From positions 301,524-365,523 of the forward strand of contig JAFZIY010000031.1 of NCBI GenBank assembly GCA_017554105.1: a stretch of 64,000 bases of DNA, written 5' to 3'. The notes beneath the pieces are model-generated. The model searched no databases, was not told the origin of the DNA, and saw nothing but the letters and a program-made list of their open reading frames with translations. Position numbers and translations under genes: made by a program. The stretch is from Prevotella sp. GTDB lineage: Bacteria; Bacteroidota; Bacteroidia; Bacteroidales; Bacteroidaceae. Positions 35,813 to 42,743 of this stretch are shown here, one piece after another; the first letter of the stretch is position 1; the number at the start of each line of letters is the position of its first letter.

Positions 35813-36844
35813 ATGAAGACATTGTCGCAGAAAAACGGAATCATGATGGGTGCTATTGTGCTCATTATATTCCTGTTCTTTGTCTTGAACCTGTTGCTCG
35901 GAGCGGCTGACATTCCGGCAAAAGACGTGGTGAGCATACTCTTTGGCAACGAAGACACAGCGCACCCGTCATGGAACTATATCATTCTGAACAACCGATT
36001 GCCACAAGCACTGACGGCGATGTTGTGTGGTGCATCGCTCGCCGTGAGCGGTCTGATGCTGCAAACTGCATTCCGCAACCCATTGGCAGGACCAAGCATC
36101 TTCGGTATCAACAGCGGCGCATCACTCGGTGTGGCACTCGTGATGTTGTTGCTCGGCGGCAGCATAACAGCAGGTTCATTCTCGCTGACAGGTTTCGTTG
36201 CAGTCCTCGTGGCTGCCTTCATCGGTGCCATGGCGGTGATGGCGTTAATAATGTTCTTCTCTACCTTGGTTAAAAACAATGTGATGTTGCTCATCATCGG
36301 TATCATGATAGGCTACATCACATCGGCTGCAATATCACTGCTCAACTTCTTCGCCACCGAGGAGGGAGTGCAGTCGTACATGGTGTGGGGACTGGGCAAC
36401 TTCGGTGGTGTGACGATGCAGCAGATGCCTGCCTTCGCCTCAGTGACAATACTCGGTCTTGTGGCTTCGCTATTGCTGATAAAACCACTCAATGCCCTAC
36501 TCTTGGGCGAACAATATGCAGAAAACTTAGGCATCAACACCAAGCGTGTTCGCAATCACCTGCTCTTTGTCACGGGAGTATTGACGGCGGTAAGCACCGC
36601 CTTCTGCGGTCCTGTGGCATTCATCGGTCTCGCCGTTCCACACATTGCACGAATGCTGCTCGGCACCGAGAACCATCGTCGGCTGCTGCCCGCCACTCTC
36701 TTATGCGGTGCGGCGATAGCCTTGCTTTGCAACATCATATGCGTCCTGCCAGGCAACAGCGGCATCATTCCACTGAATGCCGTCACGCCTATCATGGGCG
36801 CACCAGTGATAATTTACGTCCTTCTGAAACAACGCTCACGATGA
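35813..36844 (+). CDS. btuC: FecCD/BtuC-family ABC transporter permease
   Basis: Predicted inner-membrane permease of 343 residues with about ten membrane helices and the FecCD signatures LRLPQALTAMLCGASLAVSG-like start (NNRLPQALTA), QTAFRNPLAGPSIFGI, and GPVAFIGLAVPHIARMLLG. It should receive cobamide from the BtuF-like protein. No ATPase gene follows: the stop overlaps the prmC start by 4 nt (ATGA). The ATP-binding subunit must be encoded elsewhere or be missing. Confidence 0.9.
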   Translation: MKTLSQKNGIMMGAIVLIIFLFFVLNLLLGAADIPAKDVVSILFGNEDTAHPSWNYIILNNRLPQALTAMLCGASLAVSGLMLQTAFRNPLAGPSIFGINSGASLGVALVMLLLGGSITAGSFSLTGFVAVLVAAFIGAMAVMALIMFFSTLVKNNVMLLIIGIMIGYITSAAISLLNFFATEEGVQSYMVWGLGNFGGVTMQQMPAFASVTILGLVASLLLIKPLNALLLGEQYAENLGINTKRVRNHLLFVTGVLTAVSTAFCGPVAFIGLAVPHIARMLLGTENHRRLLPATLLCGAAIALLCNIICVLPGNSGIIPLNAVTPIMGAPVIIYVLLKQRSR

Positions 36845-37758
36845 CATTCCGGGATATCTGTCAGTTATTGCGCCACCGTTACGATGACGGTGAGGCAAAT
36901 GCCGTCGTCCGTTATCTGCTGGAAATGGGGTTCGGACTGTCGATGACTGATATTCTATGCGGTGCGACGGAACGACTGCCACAGGCCGAATTGCGTAAGA
37001 TGGTGCAAAGACTGACAGACGGTGATCCTGTGCAATATGTTGTTGGAACTGCCGAGTTCTGCGGTCGCCGTTTCCATGTAGCCCCAGGAGTGCTCATACC
37101 CCGTCCCGAGACCGCAGAACTGTGCCAATGGATAATAGGAACCCAACACCCCGCTCGACCCGAAGGGGCGCTTTCAAAGCGAAGCGGAGAAAGAACATCC
37201 CCCCCAGGGGGGAATAGAGGGGGGCGTATCCTCGACATCGGCACTGGCTCTGGTTGCATTGCAATAACACTGGCACTCGACATCCCCAATGCTGAGGTGG
37301 AGGCATGGGACATCAGCCCCGACGCATTGGCTATAGCACGGCAAAACGCCAGCGCACTCAACGCAAACGTAACATTCAAAGAAAAAGACATCATCGAACA
37401 ATCGACAAAAAGTGACCTAAACCCCTCCCTTAGGGAGGGGCATAGGGTGGGTCTCATCGTCTCCAACCCGCCATACATCGTACCGTCCGAGTCATCAGCA
37501 ATGGATGTCAATGTCCTAAGGCACGAACCGGAAATCGCTCTTTTCACGCCAGAAGACGACCCTCTGAAGTTCTACCGTGCTATAGGCAACTATGCAAGAC
37601 AAGCACTGATGCCACAAGGAAAACTCTATTTTGAGATAAACCCTCTGTTTGCCAAAGAACTGGAAAGGCTTCTCACAGAACAGGGATTTACCGATATAAC
37701 TTTCAGAAACGACCAATTTGGCAAGCAACGCTTTGTCATGGCAACACTAAATAATTGA
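36841..37758 (+). CDS. prmC: Release factor glutamine methyltransferase PrmC
   Basis: Methylates the GGQ glutamine of peptide release factors with S-adenosylmethionine. It has 305 residues from the ATG at 36841, which overlaps the btuC stop; the longer open frame upstream is the shadow of btuC. The SAM site DIGTGSG is at 132-138 and the NPPY catalytic motif at 209-212. Two in-frame C/G-rich repeats enlarge it: residues about 101-128 (RPEGALSKRSGERTSPPGGN) just before the SAM motif, and about 193-203 (NPSLREGHRVG) just before NPPY. Homologues are usually about 280 residues. Confidence 0.93.
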   Translation: MTFRDICQLLRHRYDDGEANAVVRYLLEMGFGLSMTDILCGATERLPQAELRKMVQRLTDGDPVQYVVGTAEFCGRRFHVAPGVLIPRPETAELCQWIIGTQHPARPEGALSKRSGERTSPPGGNRGGRILDIGTGSGCIAITLALDIPNAEVEAWDISPDALAIARQNASALNANVTFKEKDIIEQSTKSDLNPSLREGHRVGLIVSNPPYIVPSESSAMDVNVLRHEPEIALFTPEDDPLKFYRAIGNYARQALMPQGKLYFEINPLFAKELERLLTEQGFTDITFRNDQFGKQRFVMATLNN

Positions 37759-37761
37759 ATT

Positions 37762-38271
37762 ATGCCGTTTAACAGGAGAACATCTTCCCCCTCAGGTGGG
37801 ACAGGCGAGGGGCTTACTGAAGAGCAGGCTCTGACACGTCTTACAGCACTTTGTGCCAATGCCGAGCATTGCTCAGGCGAGATGCTTGACAAGATGAGCC
37901 GTTGGGAACTCTCCGAAGAGGTGCAGGCACGCATCATGGAGCACCTCATAAAGAACAAATACATCGATGACGAGCGTTACTGTCGTGCCTTCGTACACGA
38001 TAAAATGGAGTATAACCATTGGGGACGACGCAAGATTGAGCATGCTCTCTATGCGAAACACATGGACAAGACGATACAGAAAACCGTGCTTGATGAAATA
38101 CCCGATGAGGACTTTATCGCCATACTACGACCATTGATAGAACAGAAACGCAGGCAGACGCATGCAAACTCTGAATACGAGATGAACATGAAACTGATGC
38201 GCTTCGCTGCATCACGCGGTTTCACCATCGACCAGATACGGCAGTGCATCGATGCCCCTGATGAGTTATAA
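37762..38271 (+). CDS. recX: Regulatory protein RecX
   Basis: Predicted RecA modulator of 169 residues with three-helix RecX repeats: LTRLTALCANAEHC, RIMEHLIKNKYIDDERYCRAFVHDK, GRRKIEHALYAK. It starts 3 nt after prmC. The N-terminal stretch RTSSPSGGTGEG is encoded by a C/G-rich palindromic repeat (37784-37818) rather than family sequence, so the start region looks reshaped by repeat insertion. Confidence 0.9.
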   Translation: MPFNRRTSSPSGGTGEGLTEEQALTRLTALCANAEHCSGEMLDKMSRWELSEEVQARIMEHLIKNKYIDDERYCRAFVHDKMEYNHWGRRKIEHALYAKHMDKTIQKTVLDEIPDEDFIAILRPLIEQKRRQTHANSEYEMNMKLMRFAASRGFTIDQIRQCIDAPDEL

Positions 38272-38286
38272 GACGAGTAATTTGAT

Positions 38287-38778
38287 ATGCGAAACTTTGC
38301 TGCAATAGACTTTGAAACGGCCAATAACGAACGTTCTTCTGTTTGCTCCGTGGGTATTGTCATCGTGCGCGATGGTGAGATTGTTGATACTTTCTACTCA
38401 CTCATCCAACCGGAACCCAACTACTATAATTTCTGGTGCAGTCAAGTACATGGTCTCTGCCGGGAGGATACGGAAGAGGCCCCCGTCTTTCCAAAGGTAT
38501 GGGCACAGATAGAGCCTTTGATTGAAGGTCTTCCCCTCGTTGCTCACAACAAGCCCTTCGACGAAGGTTGTTTGAAGGCTGTGTTCCGCGTCTATCAAAT
38601 GGATTATCCTGATTATGAGTTCTACGATACCCTGTGTGTTGCCCGTCGTCGTCTGCCATATCTGCCCAATCATCAGCTTCATACCGTTGCCTCCGCATGT
38701 GGCTACCAGTTAGATAACCATCACCACGCCCTCGCCGATGCCATAGCCTGCGCCTGGATAGCACGGGAACTATTGTAA
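38287..38778 (+). CDS. DnaQ-like 3'-5' exonuclease (DEDDh)
   Basis: This 163-residue exonuclease domain has Asp8 and Glu10 in AAIDFETAN, an Asp in HNKPFDEGCL, and the final His/Asp in HHALADAIACA. It resembles the DNA polymerase III epsilon exonuclease but stands alone, as is common in Bacteroidetes for nucleases that process DNA or short RNA ends. It follows recX by 15 nt in the same unit. Confidence 0.9.
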   Translation: MRNFAAIDFETANNERSSVCSVGIVIVRDGEIVDTFYSLIQPEPNYYNFWCSQVHGLCREDTEEAPVFPKVWAQIEPLIEGLPLVAHNKPFDEGCLKAVFRVYQMDYPDYEFYDTLCVARRRLPYLPNHQLHTVASACGYQLDNHHHALADAIACAWIARELL

Positions 38779-38796
38779 CGGAAAAGTTAAATTATA

Positions 38797-38828
38797 TTTG
38801 GCTTTTCTCTCATTTTAATGTAACTTTG
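38797..38828 (+). promoter_or_regulatory. Distal pyrE promoter
   Basis: TTTG (38797-38800), a 20-bp spacer and TAACTTTG (38821-38828). The 33 bp at 38796-38828 recur with one change at 38952-38984. Confidence 0.8.
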
Positions 38829-38838
38829 TCATTAATAA

Positions 38839-38928
38839 TGACGAAGATACTCCATCTCGGCATAAAAAAGAACAAGTTCTTTTGTTCTGCACTCGATTTT
38901 TCGTAACTCTGACTTCGCCGAAGATACA
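38839..38928 (+). repeat. Dispersed element between the twin promoters
   Basis: About 90 bp containing CCATCTCGGCATAAAAAA, the palindrome AGAACAAGTTCT and TTGTTCTGCACTCG. A second, inverted copy is at 57507-57598. It shows no coding potential. Confidence 0.8.
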
Positions 38929-38952
38929 AGCATTCGGAAAAGTCCAAATTAA

Positions 38953-38984
38953 TTTGGCTTTTCTCTCATTTTAATGTATCTTTG
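38953..38984 (+). promoter_or_regulatory. Proximal pyrE promoter
   Basis: TTTG (38953-38956), a 20-bp spacer and TATCTTTG (38977-38984) form a full consensus. The leader to the ATG at 39026 is about 35 nt. Confidence 0.85.
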
Positions 38985-39025
38985 CCCCCGAAACTTATTT
39001 AGTGACAATAATAAAAACAAGGAAT

Positions 39026-39658
39026 ATGGATAAAATGAAGAAGGCATTTGCCTCAAAACTGTTGAAAATCAAAGCCATCAAGTTGCAACCAAACGACCCG
39101 TTCACTTGGGCATCGGGGTGGAAATCACCGTTCTACTGCGATAACCGCAAGACTCTCTCATTCCCAGAGTTGCGCAACTACGTGAAACTAGAACTGACGC
39201 ACGCCATATCGGAGCATTTCCCAGAGGCTGAGGCAGTGGCTGGCGTGGCAACGGGAGCCATCGCACAAGGAGCATTGGTTGCCGACTCGCTGAATCTTCC
39301 TTTCGTTTACGTTCGTTCAAAACCAAAGGACCACGGACTGGAGAACCTCATCGAGGGTGAGCTGAAGCCTGGCATGAAGGTTGTGGTAGTGGAAGACCTT
39401 ATCTCAACCGGTGGCAGTTCACTGAAGGCTGTCGAGGCTATCCGTCGCTATGGCTGTGAGGTTATTGGAATGGTGGCAAGCTACACCTATGGTTTCCCCG
39501 TTGCCAAGGAGGCTTTCGAGAATGCCAATGTTGAGTTGGTTACGCTGACCGACTATGAGCATGTGGTGGCAGAGGCCTTAGAGACAGGATATATCTCTGA
39601 TGCTGATGTTCAGCTTCTTCACGAATGGCGCAAGGACCCAGCAAACTGGAAGAAATAA
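39026..39658 (+). CDS. pyrE: Orotate phosphoribosyltransferase PyrE
   Basis: Makes orotidine 5'-phosphate from orotate and PRPP in pyrimidine synthesis. The ATG at 39026 (MDKMKKAFASKLL) gives 210 residues; a GTG at 39002 is less likely. FTWASGWKSPFYCDNRKTLS, the DHG loop region and the PRPP motif VVVVEDLISTGGSS are all present. It is driven by duplicated promoters. The following 149 nt contain short inverted repeats (GGTTGAT/ATCAACC) but no gene. Confidence 0.95.
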   Translation: MDKMKKAFASKLLKIKAIKLQPNDPFTWASGWKSPFYCDNRKTLSFPELRNYVKLELTHAISEHFPEAEAVAGVATGAIAQGALVADSLNLPFVYVRSKPKDHGLENLIEGELKPGMKVVVVEDLISTGGSSLKAVEAIRRYGCEVIGMVASYTYGFPVAKEAFENANVELVTLTDYEHVVAEALETGYISDADVQLLHEWRKDPANWKK

Positions 39659-39807
39659 TAAGAATTAGGAATGTTGAAGGTAGAAGGTTGATGTATCGCG
39701 TTTCACGCGAGGTCCAAGTTCCCCCTTCGTAAATCAACCTTCATAATTGATACTTGCGTATACGCAACACATCGTAATTCATAATTCAACCTTTAAAACT
39801 CAAGATT

Positions 39808-40221
39808 ATGAGCAAATTTGAAAGTAAAATAAAGAAAGTGGGCTATCCACAGCAGAACGTGTTCAACATGCTGAGCGACCTCAGCAACATTGAGCGCGTT
39901 CGCGACCGTATTCCCGAAGACAAGTTAAAGGACCTTACCTTCGACCACGACAGTGTATCCATATCATCACCGATGGGACCTGTGACGCTGCGCGTGGTTG
40001 AGCGCGATGAGCCAAAATGCGTTAAGTTTGAGACCGACCAGTCGCCTGTTCCCATGACACTGTGGATACAGATGTTGCCAACAAGTGAGACAGAGTCGAA
40101 ACTAAAGGTGACGCTAAAGGCCGACCTCCCCATCTTCATGGGGGCAATGGTAAAGAAACCGCTTGAAGAAGGTGTGGAGAAAATCGCCGATGCTTTGGCA
40201 ATGATACCATATGACATATAA
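39808..40221 (+). CDS. SRPBCC-family protein
   Basis: This 137-residue protein fits the START/polyketide-cyclase (SRPBCC) fold: an N-terminal strand KFESKIKKV, helices QQNVFNMLSDLSNIERV, a run of strands and a long C-terminal helix MVKKPLEEGVEKIADALAMI. The fold usually forms a hydrophobic ligand pocket. There is no signal peptide. It sits between pyrE and argH and its ligand is unknown. Confidence 0.8.
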   Translation: MSKFESKIKKVGYPQQNVFNMLSDLSNIERVRDRIPEDKLKDLTFDHDSVSISSPMGPVTLRVVERDEPKCVKFETDQSPVPMTLWIQMLPTSETESKLKVTLKADLPIFMGAMVKKPLEEGVEKIADALAMIPYDI

Positions 40222-40248
40222 GAAGGCCATCAAAATTCAACCATCAAA

Positions 40249-41580
40249 ATGAAGCTTTGGGAAAAAAACTTTGAGATAAACAAGGAGATAGAGAGGTTTA
40301 CCGTGGGACGCGACCGTGACATGGACCTCTATCTTGCCAAGTACGACGTACTGGGTAGCATGGCACATATCACCATGCTCGAGTCCATAGGTCTGCTGAC
40401 CAAAGAGGAATTGACTGCACTTCTTGCCGAGTTGCGCAACATTTATGCTGTGTGCGAGAGTGGCGACTTCGTTATCGAAGACGACGTGGAGGATGTTCAC
40501 TCACAGGTGGAACTGATGCTCACGCGCAAACTCGGTGACATGGGCAAGAAAATTCACTCGGGACGCTCACGCAACGACCAAGTTCTCGTTGACTTGAAAT
40601 TGTTTACCCGACAGGAACTGCGTGAGATTGTCGATAGTGTGAAGACGCTTTTTGATGAACTGATAGCCAAGAGCAACCAGTATAAGGACATACTGATGCC
40701 TGGCTACACCCACATGCAGATAGCCATGCCCAGTTCGTTCGGACTGTGGTTTGGTGCATACGCCGAGTCACTTGCCGACGACATGCTGTTCCTTCAGGCA
40801 GCCTATCGTCTTACCAACCGCAACCCGTTGGGCTCTGCGGCAGGCTATGGCTCGTCGTTCCCATTGAACCGTCAGATGACAACCGACCTGCTGGGCTTCG
40901 ACTCCATGGACTATAACGTGGTGTATGCACAGATGGGGCGTGGCAAGATGGAGCGCAACGTGGCATTCGCAATGGCATCAGTGGCAGGCACACTGGCAAA
41001 GATGGCATACGACGCATGCCTGTTCAACTCACAGAACTTCTCGTTCGTGAAGTTGCCGAAGGAATGTACCACTGGTTCAAGCATCATGCCTCATAAGAAG
41101 AATCCCGATGTCTTCGAACTGATACGTGCCAAGAGCAACAAACTGCAGGCACTGCCACAACAGGTGACACTGATAATGAACAACCTGCCTGTGGGATATT
41201 TCCGCGACCTGCAGATAATAAAAGAAGTGTTCCTGCCCGCCTTCGACGAACTGAAGGACTGCCTCAACATGGCGGCATATATCATAAACAAGATGGAGGT
41301 GAACGAGCATATCCTCGACAACCCCATGTACGACCCGATATTCTCCGTCGAGGAGGTGAACCGCCTCGCCGCCGATGGCATGCCGTTCCGCGACGCTTAT
41401 AAAAAAGTGGGACTGGAGATAGAGGCTGGCGAGTTCCGTGCCGACCATAATATCCACCACACCCATGAGGGAAGCATCGGCAACCTATGCAACGACCGCA
41501 TCACGGCACTGATGGACAAGATTCTCAGTGACTTCAACTTCGATAGGGTTGAGGAGGCTATTAGTCGTTTAGTAGATTAG
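40249..41580 (+). CDS. argH: Argininosuccinate lyase ArgH
   Basis: Splits argininosuccinate into arginine and fumarate, the last step of arginine synthesis. It has 443 residues of the fumarase/aspartase superfamily: HSGRSRNDQ (103-111), GYTHMQ (152-157), and the mobile signature loop GSSIMPHKKNP (276-286) with the catalytic Ser near 277. It starts 27 nt after the SRPBCC gene. Confidence 0.96.
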   Translation: MKLWEKNFEINKEIERFTVGRDRDMDLYLAKYDVLGSMAHITMLESIGLLTKEELTALLAELRNIYAVCESGDFVIEDDVEDVHSQVELMLTRKLGDMGKKIHSGRSRNDQVLVDLKLFTRQELREIVDSVKTLFDELIAKSNQYKDILMPGYTHMQIAMPSSFGLWFGAYAESLADDMLFLQAAYRLTNRNPLGSAAGYGSSFPLNRQMTTDLLGFDSMDYNVVYAQMGRGKMERNVAFAMASVAGTLAKMAYDACLFNSQNFSFVKLPKECTTGSSIMPHKKNPDVFELIRAKSNKLQALPQQVTLIMNNLPVGYFRDLQIIKEVFLPAFDELKDCLNMAAYIINKMEVNEHILDNPMYDPIFSVEEVNRLAADGMPFRDAYKKVGLEIEAGEFRADHNIHHTHEGSIGNLCNDRITALMDKILSDFNFDRVEEAISRLVD

Positions 41581-41637
41581 TCGTTTGGTCGTTTGGGAGC
41601 CAATTCCCTCCCCATAGAAGGATAAAAAACAAAGGTT

Positions 41638-42285
41638 ATGAGCATAACACATATTATATATAATAAGGTAAAGAAAAAAGTACTCGCTACTCGTGGCGTG
41701 ACCTCGCTCTCCCTCCCCTTGGGAGGGTTAGGGGTAGGCCTCTTTTTCGCTCTTTTTTTTCTTTGCTCATGTTCCAACTCCGAGTTCGAGTACAGCAATA
41801 ACCGCTGTTATTTCGTTTTCGACAATGCGCAGCATAACGACCCGACACTGACGAGTGCACTGATAGCCTCATCGCCAGGCACCTTCTGCCGGATATTCAT
41901 CAAGGGAAACAAGAGGTTCGGCTTTGAAAGTAACCGCGGACTGAAGAGTGAGTCGGTGATGAACAGCGAAGACGCACTGCGCACATGTATTCTCGGTGTT
42001 TGGGATGAGAGCGGAATAATTGTGGGATACGGCAACCTCAGTTTCGAACTTTATGCTTACGATGCACAGTGTCCCAACTGCTATGCCGAGACCAACATGC
42101 CACGTTACGCTCTCTCGATGTCCGACATCGGTCATGCCACTTGCAAGACATGCAAGCGAGTCTATGACATGAACAACGGCGGCATCGTGATAGACCAAGG
42201 GAAAGGAAATGACAAGAAACTAATACGCTACCGCGTGTCTTACTCAGACACAGGGACACGCCGTGTATTGACAGTGAATAATTAG
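41638..42285 (+). CDS. Hypothetical lipoprotein with CxxC pairs
   Basis: A 215-residue protein whose lipobox-like LCSC is followed by SNSEFEY. The mature part has two Cys pairs, CPNC and CKTC, about 30 residues apart, in an arrangement like a zinc ribbon or Rieske-like ligand set. Similar small lipoproteins occur in Bacteroidales but I do not know a function. About half of the signal region (GVTSLSLPLGGLGVGLFF) is encoded by a C/G-rich palindromic repeat at 41698-41745, and the start codon choice is therefore uncertain. Confidence 0.72.
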   Translation: MSITHIIYNKVKKKVLATRGVTSLSLPLGGLGVGLFFALFFLCSCSNSEFEYSNNRCYFVFDNAQHNDPTLTSALIASSPGTFCRIFIKGNKRFGFESNRGLKSESVMNSEDALRTCILGVWDESGIIVGYGNLSFELYAYDAQCPNCYAETNMPRYALSMSDIGHATCKTCKRVYDMNNGGIVIDQGKGNDKKLIRYRVSYSDTGTRRVLTVNN

Positions 42286-42338
42286 TCCGTCTCCCACCAC
42301 CCATCCCCCTACGGGGGGATTGAAGGGGGCCATAAAAC

Positions 42339-42368
42339 AACCGGGAGTCAGAAATCTGACTCCCGGTT
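42339..42368. terminator. Bidirectional terminator
   Basis: A perfect 14-bp stem, AACCGGGAGTCAGA with its complement around a 2-base loop, has T-rich DNA on both sides. It lies between the convergent lipoprotein gene and the small acidic protein gene. Confidence 0.92.
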
Positions 42369-42376
42369 ATTTTTAC

Positions 42377-42622
42377 TTACCAATCGAGTATTGTGCCTTT
42401 CCAATCATCGAAAGGTACGTATCGTTTGTACGACCGGACATATTTCACGGAGTCATCTTCCAGTTCCTCCTCGTCTTCTTCATCTTCAACGACAGTCGTA
42501 TCGTGCTTTTTTCCCAGTCCGTCACTCACGCTGTTGTCGAAGAAAGGGAAATCCAGAACATCATCGTTTGTGTTAAGCAGCACATTATTTGCTTCTGGCT
42601 GAATATATATTTTCCTTTTCAT
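42377..42622 (-). CDS. Small acidic protein (81 aa)
   Basis: An 81-residue protein that starts MKRKIYIQPEANNVLL, a pattern common at the start of small Bacteroidetes proteins. It contains a strongly acidic stretch (VVEDEEDEEELEDD) before the C-terminal YKRYVPFDDWKG. No signal peptide or membrane segment is visible. It is 121 nt after the large surface protein gene on the same strand, and ends at a clear terminator, which supports it as a real gene. Function unknown. Confidence 0.65.
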   Translation of the reverse strand: MKRKIYIQPEANNVLLNTNDDVLDFPFFDNSVSDGLGKKHDTTVVEDEEDEEELEDDSVKYVRSYKRYVPFDDWKGTILDW

Positions 42623-42743
42623 ATTCTGTTTTTTTTGTAGTTATGAAGTTTTGGAGTTAAGGAGCGAAGACAACACATTGTTTCTATGAATGCTTGACAT
42701 TTGTCTATACTCCTGCACTCCTCACTCCTATACTCCTTATTTA

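Noticed and set aside
36385-36840. A 152-codon extension of PrmC
   Set aside because: It is antisense-like low-complexity sequence in the wrong frame of btuC; the ATG at 36841 overlapping the btuC stop is the natural start.
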